From: Deltaproteobacteria bacterium
GTDB taxonomy: Bacteria; Desulfobacterota; Dissulfuribacteria; Dissulfuribacterales; QOAL01
Direction of reading: 5' to 3'
NCBI GenBank assembly: GCA_026991135.1
Contig: JALXCD010000156.1
Coordinates: forward strand, 1 to 33,986
DNA: 33,986 nucleotides
The notes under the pieces were generated by a model. That model was not told the DNA's origin. It ran no database searches and saw nothing but the letters and a program-made list of their open reading frames with translations. The stretch's first letter is position 1; every line of letters begins with the position of its first letter. This document shows positions 1 through 7,995 of this stretch, one piece after another. Made by a program: the position numbers and the translations under genes.

Positions 1-23
1 AAAGGTATTTTATTATTATTTTG

Positions 24-51
24 ATTATTGCATTTAGAAAAATCCTGTCAA
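24..51 (-). promoter_or_regulatory. Possible promoter for a gene beyond the left edge
   Basis: Read on the minus strand, a perfect -35 hexamer TTGACA (46-51) is followed after 16 bp by AATAAT (24-29), a 5/6 match to the -10 consensus. It lies downstream of the ihfB-like stop and points out of the window. Positions 1-100 otherwise show no gene or hairpin. The call rests on the hexamers alone in AT-rich sequence. Confidence 0.4.
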
Positions 52-100
52 TATGAATTAGATCTTTTAATAACTAGGAAGAGGTTCAGAGAAGAAGTGG

Positions 101-373
101 TTAAAATTTATTTTTGAGGTCTTTCCCAGGCCTAAATACAATCCTTAAACTGTCTTTACAGTTTGTAACCTTTCCTGTCTTTGGATTTTTAAAAACCTTC
201 CCCCTTTGAGGTCTTAAGGAAAAGCTTCCAAGCCCTCTAATTTCTATTCTTCTTCCAGAAAAAAGGGCTTCTTTCATGGAAGAAAAGATTATATCCACAA
301 CATCAGAAAGATCTTCTTTTGTAAATTCCGGATGTAGCTCTTTTAACCTTTGAACAATATCTGATTTTAACAT
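101..373 (-). CDS. ihfB: Integration host factor beta-like DNA-bending protein (HU/IHF family)
   Basis: This 90-aa protein is a small histone-like DNA-bending protein that works as a dimer in the nucleoid. The start MLKSDIVQRL matches the opening helix of IHF-beta. RIEIRGLGSFSLR (about 42-54) is the family signature, and NPKTGK carries the proline that intercalates DNA. The length is normal (IHF-beta is about 94 aa). The ATG directly abuts the sppA stop codon, with no spacer and no obvious Shine-Dalgarno site, so translation is probably coupled to sppA. In Escherichia coli rpsA is followed by ihfB. The same pairing here, with sppA inserted, supports the beta-subunit call over plain HU. It could still act as an HU-like homodimer. 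Confidence 0.8.
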   Translation of the reverse strand: MLKSDIVQRLKELHPEFTKEDLSDVVDIIFSSMKEALFSGRRIEIRGLGSFSLRPQRGKVFKNPKTGKVTNCKDSLRIVFRPGKDLKNKF

Positions 374-1312
374 CTAGAGTTTTGACTGAGGCTGGATATT
401 AAGTGGGGATTGAAAAAAGATATTCAGAAATCGAAGCATTGTCCGTGCCCCTGAATCTTCAAGTATCTCCTTTATGGCAGTAATCTTATCCTTTTCAGGA
501 TAACAAAGAACTGGTTCACCCTTAATCTTGGCAAACTCTGCTGCCTTTTTTATGGCAGTATTAAAATTCCCAATTTCGTCTATTAAACCAAGTTTCAGGG
601 CCTGTTTGCCAGAAAATATTCGTCCATCTGCTATTTCCTTTACACTTTCGTAAGAAAGCTTTCGTCCACTTGCTACATCCCTGATGAACTGATCATGGAC
701 ATCATCCATGACGGCCTTAAGGACCTCTCTTTCCTCATCTGTGAGATCCCTTGTTATTGAAGCAAGGTCTTTTAAGCGTCCACTTTTTATTACTGTGGTC
801 TTTATTCCAAGTTTTTCTAAAAGCCCCCCTATGTTTGGAAGCTTCATTATCACCCCAATACTGCCAGTAACAGTTCCAGCATCAGAGACAATGTACCTAG
901 TACCGCAAGCAGCATAAAAGGCACCAGATGCGGCTGTATTTACCAGTGATGCAACCACTGGCTTTATATTATCTGCCTGTCTTAAGGCCCTGAAAATTTC
1001 CTGGGATGCACCAACTGCGCCTCCTGGGCTATCAATCCTTACTATTATTGCCTTTATAGATTCGTCTTTCCTGAACTCTCTTAGATCCTTTAAAAAGGCA
1101 TCGGGAGAGGTAATAACTCCTTCAAGCTTTAAAATCCCTATCTTCTCTCCAGAGGAAACAAGGGGGACATTTGCCTTTCCTGATTTAAATAAAAGGGTGA
1201 ATATGATACCTGCAAAAAACAAAAAATTTAGGAGGGCAAGCCCTCCTATTGTAGCTAAAACTATAACAAACGTGCTTGGCCTTTTGGCCTTTACACCCTT
1301 TTCGTCTGCCAA
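374..1312 (-). CDS. sppA: Signal peptide peptidase SppA, short form (peptidase family S49)
   Basis: This 312-aa membrane-anchored protease degrades signal peptides released after secretion. An N-terminal transmembrane segment spans about residues 14-42. The S49 core follows, with DSPGGAVGAS (94-103), the nucleophile Ser129 in NTAASGAFYAA, and Lys181 in KSGRLKD. The 52-residue Ser-to-Lys spacing equals that of Bacillus subtilis SppA. It is the single-domain form, not the roughly 600-aa E. coli form. The start is TTG, placed immediately after the rpsA TAA stop and preceded by a strong AAGGAAG ribosome-binding site that lies inside the end of rpsA. It is therefore very likely co-transcribed and translationally coupled with rpsA. 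Confidence 0.9.
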   Translation of the reverse strand: MADEKGVKAKRPSTFVIVLATIGGLALLNFLFFAGIIFTLLFKSGKANVPLVSSGEKIGILKLEGVITSPDAFLKDLREFRKDESIKAIIVRIDSPGGAVGASQEIFRALRQADNIKPVVASLVNTAASGAFYAACGTRYIVSDAGTVTGSIGVIMKLPNIGGLLEKLGIKTTVIKSGRLKDLASITRDLTDEEREVLKAVMDDVHDQFIRDVASGRKLSYESVKEIADGRIFSGKQALKLGLIDEIGNFNTAIKKAAEFAKIKGEPVLCYPEKDKITAIKEILEDSGARTMLRFLNIFFQSPLNIQPQSKL

Positions 1313-3145
1313 TTAACTTCCTTCCTTTTTACCCTTATCCTTAATTAATTCTTCTTGGAGCAATAAACCCAGGGTAGTAGGTGCTGACTGGGAAGAATAT
1401 TCTGAAAAAAATGCCCTTTCCTCATCTTCTTTAAGTTGTTTGATGGAAAGGCCAATGCGCCTGTCCTTTGGAGAGACATTTATGACCTTTGCAGTGAGCT
1501 CATTACCTACTTCAAACTTACCTACTGGACTTTTTGGCCTGCCATGGGCTATTTCAGAAACATGAACCAATCCCTCAATTCCTTCCTCAAGCTCCACAAA
1601 GATGCCAAAGTCAGTAACATTGGTGATTTTACCAGTAACCTTGCTGCCTACAGGATATCTTTCAGGCGCAGATTCCCATGGATCGGGCTGAAGTTGTTTC
1701 ACCCCTAAGGAGAAACGCTCCTTTTCCTTATCAATATTTAAGACAACGGCCTGAATTTTATCACCCTTTTTGTAAAGTTCTGAAGGGTGCTTGATGCGCT
1801 TGCTCCATGAAAGATCAGATACGTGAACAAGACCATCTATTCCCTCTTCTATGCCGATAAAAAGGCCAAAGTCTGTGATATTTTTTACTGTTCCCTCAAT
1901 AATTGTGCCTTCAGGATACTTCTCTTTTACTACATCCCAAGGATTTGGATGAACCTGTTTAAGACCTAGAGATATCCTTCTGGCTTCTGGATCAACCCTC
2001 AATACTACCGATTCAACCTCATCACCAACTTCAACAACCTGCTTTGGGTGTCTAATTCTCCTGGTCCATGACATCTCGGATACATGTATGAGACCTTCAA
2101 CCCCTTCTTCAAGCTCGACAAAGGCACCGTACTCTGTAAGATTAACCACACGACCCTTTACTTTTTCACCCTCTGGATATTTTTCAGCCACTCTGAGCCA
2201 AGGATCTTCAGTGAGCTGTTTAATACCAAGGGCTACCTTTTCCTTTTCTTTATCAAAGGAAAGGACTTTAACCTTAACCTTATCTCCAACCTTTAAGACC
2301 TTAGAAGGATGATCAACTTTTCCCCAGGAAATATCTGTTACATGAAGAAGTCCGTCTATTCCACCAAGATCTATAAATGCCCCATAATCTGTAAGGCTCT
2401 TTACCACACCTTCCCTGACCTGCCCTTCTTCCAAGGAGTCAAGTGTTGCCTTTTTCTTTTCTTCAAGTTCTTTTTCAATAAGTTCTCTTCTGGAAACAAC
2501 TACATTTTGACGTTTTCTGTTATAATCTAGAATTACACATTCTATTTTTTGGCTTAAAAGTTTATCCAAATTGGGATGGGGTTTTATATCAACTTGGGAA
2601 TAGGGCAAAAATGCCTTTACACCGCCGGCTCCATTGCCGATTAAAACAGTCAATCCTCCCTTTACCTTCGAAAGGACTGTAACAGTAATTGGTTCCTTTG
2701 CCTCGTGGGCCTTTACAATTTCATCCCAGACCTTTCTTCTTACGGCCTTTGCATAGGAAACCCTTAGGGTTCCATCGTCTGGATTCCAGCGATCTACCAA
2801 TACCTCAATTGAATCTCCCGGCTGTACCAGAATATTTCCTTCAGTATCCTTGACCTCCCTTGCTGGGATGACGCCTTCGGATTTATATCCGATATCCACC
2901 ATCACATAGTCGTCGGCTGTGCTGACAACAAGCCCATTTATAATTTCACCTTCTTGGAAGTTGCGAAGGCTTTGCTCAAAGAGCTCTTCAAACTGACCCA
3001 TATCTTCGGTTTCTTCGTTTGAGTCAGTTGTTTGAACCTCACTATCTTGAGGTTTTAAGTTTTGAGCAGCATCTCCTGCTGCCTCCGCAGACGCACTGGC
3101 TGCGGACATTGTTGTGTCTTGTGTAACTTCTGTGGCCTTATCCAT
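1313..3145 (-). CDS. rpsA: 30S ribosomal protein S1
   Basis: This 610-aa protein has six S1 RNA-binding repeats. The last four begin near residues 237, 325, 412 and 499 at about 87-residue spacing, each with the pattern GxVxxxTDYGAFVxL...GLxHVSExSW. The first two are more diverged, as usual for the ribosome-docking repeats. An acidic, alanine-rich tail of about 50 residues precedes repeat 1, longer than in E. coli S1 (557 aa). S1 helps the small subunit bind and unfold mRNA. It is the first gene of a minus-strand set with sppA and ihfB, and a likely promoter lies at 3181-3209. The ATG has a purine-rich AGGGGGA site about 9 nt upstream. Confidence 0.97.
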   Translation of the reverse strand: MDKATEVTQDTTMSAASASAEAAGDAAQNLKPQDSEVQTTDSNEETEDMGQFEELFEQSLRNFQEGEIINGLVVSTADDYVMVDIGYKSEGVIPAREVKDTEGNILVQPGDSIEVLVDRWNPDDGTLRVSYAKAVRRKVWDEIVKAHEAKEPITVTVLSKVKGGLTVLIGNGAGGVKAFLPYSQVDIKPHPNLDKLLSQKIECVILDYNRKRQNVVVSRRELIEKELEEKKKATLDSLEEGQVREGVVKSLTDYGAFIDLGGIDGLLHVTDISWGKVDHPSKVLKVGDKVKVKVLSFDKEKEKVALGIKQLTEDPWLRVAEKYPEGEKVKGRVVNLTEYGAFVELEEGVEGLIHVSEMSWTRRIRHPKQVVEVGDEVESVVLRVDPEARRISLGLKQVHPNPWDVVKEKYPEGTIIEGTVKNITDFGLFIGIEEGIDGLVHVSDLSWSKRIKHPSELYKKGDKIQAVVLNIDKEKERFSLGVKQLQPDPWESAPERYPVGSKVTGKITNVTDFGIFVELEEGIEGLVHVSEIAHGRPKSPVGKFEVGNELTAKVINVSPKDRRIGLSIKQLKEDEERAFFSEYSSQSAPTTLGLLLQEELIKDKGKKEGS

Positions 3146-3520
3146 TTAAAAAATTCCCCCTACAAAACGTTAAATGTGGATTTATAACAAGAAGTCCCTA
3201 AAAGTTCAATGAACAAATTTTGGCAGTGGGTTGAGATGAATTGGGTTTTAAGACTTTTGGGGGACATTTAACGAGAACCCGGTAAATTTTTGTGAAAAAA
3301 TTTGACTTTTTCAATACGAGAGCAATAACCTAATTTAAGAAGTCTTCTATAATAGAAAACCAGAAATTTCACTCTTGATTTAATGGGTCGTTATTTTTTA
3401 AATCTTGGTGGGTACTTACAAACGCCTTTTAACAATGATTCGAAAGCCAAGTCAAAACTATCGCACTTTGCAAGCTACCATGATAAATTTGTAAGAAAAT
3501 ACAAAGGATAAAACCCTGTC
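3146..3520. other. 375-bp divergent intergenic region, rpsA / 172-aa gene
   Basis: This is the only gene-free stretch over 300 bp in the window. It holds the likely rpsA promoter near the left end. A 10-bp perfect inverted repeat is also present, CGTTAAATGT at 3168-3177 and ACATTTAACG at 3264-3273, with 86 bp between the arms. A TATAAT on the plus strand (3348-3353) has no matching -35. I found no tRNA-like cloverleaf, no small gene and no strong terminator. Confidence 0.5.
3181..3209 (-). promoter_or_regulatory. Likely sigma-70 promoter of rpsA-sppA-ihfB
   Basis: On the minus strand, TTGAAC (3204-3209) and TATAAA (3181-3186) are separated by exactly 17 bp. The -10 is a 5/6 match and the -35 a 4/6 match. 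It lies 36 bp upstream of the rpsA ATG, giving a short leader. Confidence 0.6.
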
Positions 3521-4039
3521 ATGGAAAACATTCAAGAGTCTCCTACCTCAACTGAAAAAGGCTATATCAGTCATCTCAGGGATGGGATAGATATAGTTAG
3601 AATGGTTCTTTTCCTTAAGTTAAAGAAAAGACTAAAAGAAAAGTTTCAGGCCAAAAAGGGGAAGGAATTTGTAATGCTCTTAAGTGGAGCTGTAGTTAAC
3701 GAACTTTTTGGCCTTAAGAACCCCAAAGAACCCTTTGCCACATTTTCAAAAGAAAATAAAAAACTTATTCAGGATGAACTTTCAAAGATACCAAAAACAT
3801 TCCCAGAACTTCTTATCCCCATAACAGATTCCTTGAGGATGCATTTTTTCTGTAATCACGCAGAAGGGATGCCAGATCTTAGCGCAACAACCCTTGAAAG
3901 GGCTAGAAACCTTGGCATCCTCCTTGAAGATAGACCAACTCCCCTTCCAAAAAATTTTATGGAACTGGTCTATAAGATAGGGGAATCCTATGGCCTCATA
4001 ACTACTCAGGAAAAATCCAAAGAAAATGGCAATGGTTGA
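3521..4039 (+). CDS. Uncharacterised 172-aa protein upstream of the M32 carboxypeptidase
   Basis: I do not recognise this protein. It is soluble, lysine-rich and probably mostly helical. Residues 25-50 contain a strongly basic stretch (KLKKRLKEKFQAKKGK), and a middle part includes LLSGAVVNELFGLKNP. There is no signal peptide, membrane segment or nucleotide-binding motif. Its 3' end overlaps the start of the carboxypeptidase gene by 14 bp, so the two are co-translated and may act together. The ATG has only a modest AAAGGA site about 11 nt upstream and no convincing promoter, so the start is less certain. Reading-frame quality and codon use match the neighbours. Confidence 0.75.
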   Translation: MENIQESPTSTEKGYISHLRDGIDIVRMVLFLKLKKRLKEKFQAKKGKEFVMLLSGAVVNELFGLKNPKEPFATFSKENKKLIQDELSKIPKTFPELLIPITDSLRMHFFCNHAEGMPDLSATTLERARNLGILLEDRPTPLPKNFMELVYKIGESYGLITTQEKSKENGNG

Positions 4040-5552
4040 GCTAAAAGAAAAAAAAGAGTTTAAGGAATTAAAAGATATATTTTCAGAAATTACCCACCTG
4101 AGAGGTATAAGAAGGCTTCTTTCCTGGGATCAAGAGACTTTTATGCCAAAGGCTGGCGAAAAGAATAGGGCAGACCAGATCGCCCTAATATCGACCCTCA
4201 TTCACCAAAAACTTACTTCGAATGCATTAAAGGAAAATCTCTACTCCCTTCTGGAAGGTATTAATGCCAATGAACTCGATTCCGACAGGGCTGAACTAGT
4301 CATTTTAAGGGAGTGGAAAAGGGATCATGAAAGGGCGGTCAAGATACCAGAAACTCTCATAAAAGAACTTTCCTATAAAAGCGTCATTGCCCATGAAATA
4401 TGGGTTAAGGCTAGAGAAGAAAAGGATTTCAACCTATTTTTGCCACATCTTTCAGAGCTAATAAAGCTCACAAGAGAAAAGGCCAAGTGCCTGGGCTATG
4501 AAGATCACCCCTATGACGCCCTTCTGGATGAGTATGAACCCTATGAAAGAACAAAGGATATTGATGAACTTTTTAATGCACTCATACCGCCACTAAAAAG
4601 GCTTTATAAGGAAATAATTGAAAGACTTAAAAGAAAAAAACGGCCTGATATCTCCGGGAAATATCCCATAGAACGCCAAAAGGCCCTTTCCCAGATTATG
4701 GCCTCAAGCCTAGGCCTTAAAAATCCATCGTCAAGGATTGATACGGTTGTCCACCCTTTTTCCACAAAAATTGGACCTGGAGATGTACGCATCACCACCA
4801 GATGGAATGAAAGGGATTTTACAGAGGGTATCTTTGGCATATTACACGAGGCAGGTCATGGCATATACAGCCAGAACCTTTTAGCCGAATACTATGGAAC
4901 ACCTCTTGGAGAATCGGTTTCCCTGGGAATACATGAGTCCCAGTCACGGCTTTATGAAAATATTATCGGAAGAAGTAAGGAATTTTGGGAATTTTTCTTT
5001 CCCATTTCAAAGGGCATATTCCCAGATGGGCTGTCAAACCTTGATCTAAACTCCTTTTTACTTGCAATAAACTGGGTAGAGCCCTCTTTCATAAGAGTTG
5101 AGGCAGATGAAGTCACCTATAATTTCCATATCTATTTAAGATTTACCATTGAAAAGGAACTCATTGAAGGAAGCCTTTCACCAGTTGACATACCTTTAAG
5201 ATGGAACACTCTCTTTGAAGAACTACTTGGCCTTAAAATCCCGGATGATTCAAGGGGTTGCCTTCAGGATGTCCACTGGTCAGGTGCAGCCTTTGGTTAT
5301 TTTCCCACCTATACCCTTGGAAATGTATATGGGGCCATGTTATTTGAAAAGGCAAAAGAGGAACTTCCGGGACTTTTTGATGACTTTAAGATGGGTAAAT
5401 TTAGAACTATCACCAGATGGCTTGGAGAAAAGGTCCACAGCCAGGGTAGAAGATATAGGCCTAAAAATTTAATTGAAAAGGTAACTGGGAATAAGCCAAC
5501 GCCCTCGGCCTTTTTAGATTATCTTCAGGAAAAATACAAACAAATCATCTAG
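4026..5552 (+). CDS. Carboxypeptidase Taq-type metallopeptidase (family M32)
   Basis: This 508-aa cytoplasmic zinc carboxypeptidase, the usual length for family M32, trims C-terminal residues from peptides. All M32 landmarks are present in order: HPF (243-245), DVRIT (253-257), the zinc site HEAGH (274-278), the third ligand Glu304 in HESQSRLYEN, then IRVEADEVTYNFHI and GCLQDVHWSGAAFGYFPTYT. The 30-residue gap between the first His and Glu304 is the same as in the Pyrococcus furiosus enzyme. The start overlaps the preceding gene by 14 bp, and a second in-frame ATG two codons later (4032) is equally possible. The family is common in thermophiles but not restricted to them. Confidence 0.93.
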   Translation: MAMVELKEKKEFKELKDIFSEITHLRGIRRLLSWDQETFMPKAGEKNRADQIALISTLIHQKLTSNALKENLYSLLEGINANELDSDRAELVILREWKRDHERAVKIPETLIKELSYKSVIAHEIWVKAREEKDFNLFLPHLSELIKLTREKAKCLGYEDHPYDALLDEYEPYERTKDIDELFNALIPPLKRLYKEIIERLKRKKRPDISGKYPIERQKALSQIMASSLGLKNPSSRIDTVVHPFSTKIGPGDVRITTRWNERDFTEGIFGILHEAGHGIYSQNLLAEYYGTPLGESVSLGIHESQSRLYENIIGRSKEFWEFFFPISKGIFPDGLSNLDLNSFLLAINWVEPSFIRVEADEVTYNFHIYLRFTIEKELIEGSLSPVDIPLRWNTLFEELLGLKIPDDSRGCLQDVHWSGAAFGYFPTYTLGNVYGAMLFEKAKEELPGLFDDFKMGKFRTITRWLGEKVHSQGRRYRPKNLIEKVTGNKPTPSAFLDYLQEKYKQII

Positions 5553-5562
5553 GAGGTAAGCC

Positions 5563-6276
5563 ATGAACAACTTCAAGGGCCAAATAGTTATTGGACTTTC
5601 CATCTTTTTGGGGCTGTTGGCCTTTGGCCTATCCATCAAATCAAGTGTTATTGCCTTTAAGCGATTTGAAAGGACAGTTACAGTCAAGGGGCTATCAGAA
5701 AGAGAGCTTCCTGCAGACACTGTTATATGGCCAATTGTATTTAGCACTGCTACAAATGACATTAATGAGCTTTATGATCAGCTTGACTATGAATCTGGTC
5801 TTGTCCTTAAGTTTCTTAAAGAACATGGAATCAAGCCCGATGAGATAAATATTGGAATCCCCGAAATAACAGACAAATTTGCTAGAAAATATAGCGACAC
5901 CTATAGGGCAAGGTTCAGATACACGGCACAACAGACCATCACTGTTTGTTCAAAAAGAGTGGATACGGTCCGCTCCATCATGAAGGCAATGGTAGAGCTT
6001 GGGAAACAGGGGGTGGTATTTTCTGGCGATCCATATGAAACCAAACCTGAATTTCTCTTTACCAAATTAAATAAAATAAAGCCTGTTATGATTGAAGAGG
6101 CCACCAAAAAGGCTAGGGAGGTGGCACTTAAGTTTGCCAAGGACTCCAACAGCAGGCTAGGAAAGATAAAAAGGGCGAGACAAGGCCAATTTTCAATTAG
6201 AGACAGAGATAAAAACACGCCCTGGATAAAAAAGATACGGGTTGTATCAACTGTTGAATATTATCTCATTGATTGA
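5563..6276 (+). CDS. SIMPL-domain (DUF541) protein with N-terminal membrane anchor
   Basis: This 237-aa protein has one hydrophobic segment (about 7-26, IVIGLSIFLGLLAFGL) that acts as an anchor or uncleaved signal. A periplasmic SIMPL/DUF541 domain follows, with the typical start of RTVTVKGLSERELPAD and the end of VEYYLID. The biochemical role of the family is not settled. A perfect AGGAGGT ribosome site overlaps the stop codon of the carboxypeptidase gene, 10 bp before this ATG, so the two belong to one transcript. It overlaps nothing downstream, but the prenyltransferase ribosome site follows within 10 bp. Confidence 0.85.
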   Translation: MNNFKGQIVIGLSIFLGLLAFGLSIKSSVIAFKRFERTVTVKGLSERELPADTVIWPIVFSTATNDINELYDQLDYESGLVLKFLKEHGIKPDEINIGIPEITDKFARKYSDTYRARFRYTAQQTITVCSKRVDTVRSIMKAMVELGKQGVVFSGDPYETKPEFLFTKLNKIKPVMIEEATKKAREVALKFAKDSNSRLGKIKRARQGQFSIRDRDKNTPWIKKIRVVSTVEYYLID

Positions 6277-6296
6277 TTTTTCTTGAGGAGCCATTG

Positions 6297-7193
6297 ATGA
6301 GCCAGGTAGTCACGAAGGGGAAAAATGGGACAGGCGCCTTTGAAAGAGTCCGCATTCTCCTTGACATGATAAAATTTGAACACACCATCTTTGCCCTTCC
6401 CTTTGCATATGTTGGAGCCTTTTTGGCAAAAAGGGGCATTCCGGATTTTTGGACAAACTTCTGGATACTAATTGCCATGGCAGGTGGAAGGACCGTTGCA
6501 ATGGCTGTAAACAGAATAGTTGACCTTGAATTTGACTCAAAAAACCCAAGGACCAGAGAAAGGCCCCTTGTAAGCGGAAAGATAAACAAAAAAGAGGCCT
6601 GGCTCATGGTCATAATCGCAGCTATCTTTTATTTTGTTGCATGCTACAATCTTACACCCCTTGCCTTTAAACTTTCTCCCTTTGTACTCTTTGTCCTGAT
6701 CTTTTATTCATATACAAAAAGGTTTACTTCCCTTTGTCATCTCTTTCTGGGATTTGCCATTGGAATTACCCCAACTGCAGGATGGATTGCTGTTAAAAAT
6801 TCTATTGAATTAATACCTCTTGTATTAAGCCTTGGCGTAATGTTCTGGATTGCCGGTTTTGATATTCTTTATGCTTGTCAAGATGTGGATTTTGACAAAA
6901 AAGAGGGGCTTTTTTCAATCCCCTCTTCAGTTGGGGTAAAAAGGGCCTTTTTAATTTCAAGTATATTTCATCTCATAGCCTTTTTAGCATTTCTCATTAC
7001 AGGTATCCTTTCAAGGCTCAACTGGGTTTATTTTCTTGGAATAGTTGCAGTATTTGTGCTCCTTCTTCTTCAAAGAAGGGTCGTTACTCCAGATGACTTA
7101 AGTAAGATGAATATTGCTTTTTTCAGGCTCAATGCAGCCATTAGCGTAATACTTTTTCTTTCAACAACCTTGGCTCTTATTTCAGGGACCTGA
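6297..7193 (+). CDS. ubiA: UbiA-family polyprenyltransferase, MqnP-like (menaquinone synthesis)
   Basis: This integral membrane enzyme transfers a polyprenyl chain to an aromatic acid during quinone synthesis. Asp-rich motif 1 is N72-R-x-x-D76-x3-D80 followed by KNPRTRERPLVSG. Motif 2 is the acidic patch DVDFD (196-200) after FDILYACQ. About eight hydrophobic helices fill the rest. The true start is taken as the ATG at 6297, because GAGGAG (6285-6290) sits 6 nt before it; a TTG upstream at 6273 lacks a site. The protein is then 298 aa. In anaerobes that lack ubiquinone, members of this kind usually serve the futalosine menaquinone route (MqnP), an inference here. The stop overlaps the pyrK start (TGATG). 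Confidence 0.85.
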   Translation: MSQVVTKGKNGTGAFERVRILLDMIKFEHTIFALPFAYVGAFLAKRGIPDFWTNFWILIAMAGGRTVAMAVNRIVDLEFDSKNPRTRERPLVSGKINKKEAWLMVIIAAIFYFVACYNLTPLAFKLSPFVLFVLIFYSYTKRFTSLCHLFLGFAIGITPTAGWIAVKNSIELIPLVLSLGVMFWIAGFDILYACQDVDFDKKEGLFSIPSSVGVKRAFLISSIFHLIAFLAFLITGILSRLNWVYFLGIVAVFVLLLLQRRVVTPDDLSKMNIAFFRLNAAISVILFLSTTLALISGT

Positions 7194-7993
7194 TGCTACA
7201 AAAAAGACAGATATTAAGACAAAAAGTCCTTTCAAACACCGAAATTAGACCGAACATCTTTCTTTTAAAGGTAGCATCTCCTGAAATTTCCGTTAGCGCT
7301 ACACCTGGACAATTTTGTATGTTGAGGGTCACAGAGGATGAAAGCAATGACCCTTTTCTAAAAAGGCCTCTTTCAATCCACTGGATCAATAAGGATACTG
7401 GAGAGATCCAATTTCTTTACAGGATTGTTGGGAGGGGAACCGAGCTTTTATCCTTAATAAGGGAGGGGGAAGAAATAGAATTAATAGGCCCTCTAGGCCA
7501 GGGTTTTAAGATAGAAGATAAAGAGATCCCCATTATTGTTGGGGGGGGACTCGGGATTGCTCCCCTCCTTTTTCTGGCTGACATTTTAAGGGGCACAAGG
7601 GGTGTTGTCATACTTGGAGCTGTGACAAAGAGTCATCTTCTAAGGCTTGGCGCCTTTAAGGAATCTGGTCTTGAGATACTTGTTGCCACTGAAGATGGCA
7701 GTTTTGGAAACAAGGGCCTTGTTACAGAGGTATTTGATAGATTAATGGCCCGGCTTGATGAGTCTGACAGAAAAAGGTGTATGGTCTTTTCCTGTGGCCC
7801 CTTTCCTATGCTTAGGGCCCTCTATCATCTTTGTAAAATCTATGGTGTAAAGTGTCAGGTCTCCCTTGAAACCTTTATGGCCTGCGGAACTGGCCTTTGC
7901 CTTGGCTGTGCGGTGAAGGCCCGGGAAGGCTTTTTGCATGTCTGCAAAGATGGACCATGTGTTGATGCAAAACTCATAGACTGGGAAGGTTAA
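7193..7993 (+). CDS. pyrK: Dihydroorotate dehydrogenase electron-transfer subunit PyrK
   Basis: This 266-aa iron-sulfur flavoprotein passes electrons from PyrD to NAD+ in pyrimidine synthesis. The FAD-binding RPLS is at 58-61, the pyridine-nucleotide-site GGGLGIAPLL at 117-126 and CGPFPML at 201-207. A C-terminal [2Fe-2S] site is formed by Cys231, Cys236, Cys239 and Cys251, which sets PyrK apart from ordinary ferredoxin reductases. The start codon overlaps the stop of the prenyltransferase gene by 1 bp. pyrD follows 2 bp after the stop, so the heterotetrameric PyrD-PyrK enzyme (class 1B) is encoded as a unit. Confidence 0.95.
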   Translation: MLQKRQILRQKVLSNTEIRPNIFLLKVASPEISVSATPGQFCMLRVTEDESNDPFLKRPLSIHWINKDTGEIQFLYRIVGRGTELLSLIREGEEIELIGPLGQGFKIEDKEIPIIVGGGLGIAPLLFLADILRGTRGVVILGAVTKSHLLRLGAFKESGLEILVATEDGSFGNKGLVTEVFDRLMARLDESDRKRCMVFSCGPFPMLRALYHLCKIYGVKCQVSLETFMACGTGLCLGCAVKAREGFLHVCKDGPCVDAKLIDWEG

Positions 7994-7995
7994 GG

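Noticed and set aside
1436-2530. Plus-strand open frames of 70-90 codons inside rpsA
   Set aside because: They lie opposite conserved S1 repeats, have no ribosome sites and give no recognisable protein.
3348-3353. TATAAT as a plus-strand promoter for the 172-aa gene
   Set aside because: No -35 hexamer lies at 16-18 bp, and the site is 168 bp from the start codon.
6273-6296. TTG at 6273 as the prenyltransferase start
   Set aside because: GAGGAG at 6285-6290 sits inside that extension and is well placed for ATG 6297.
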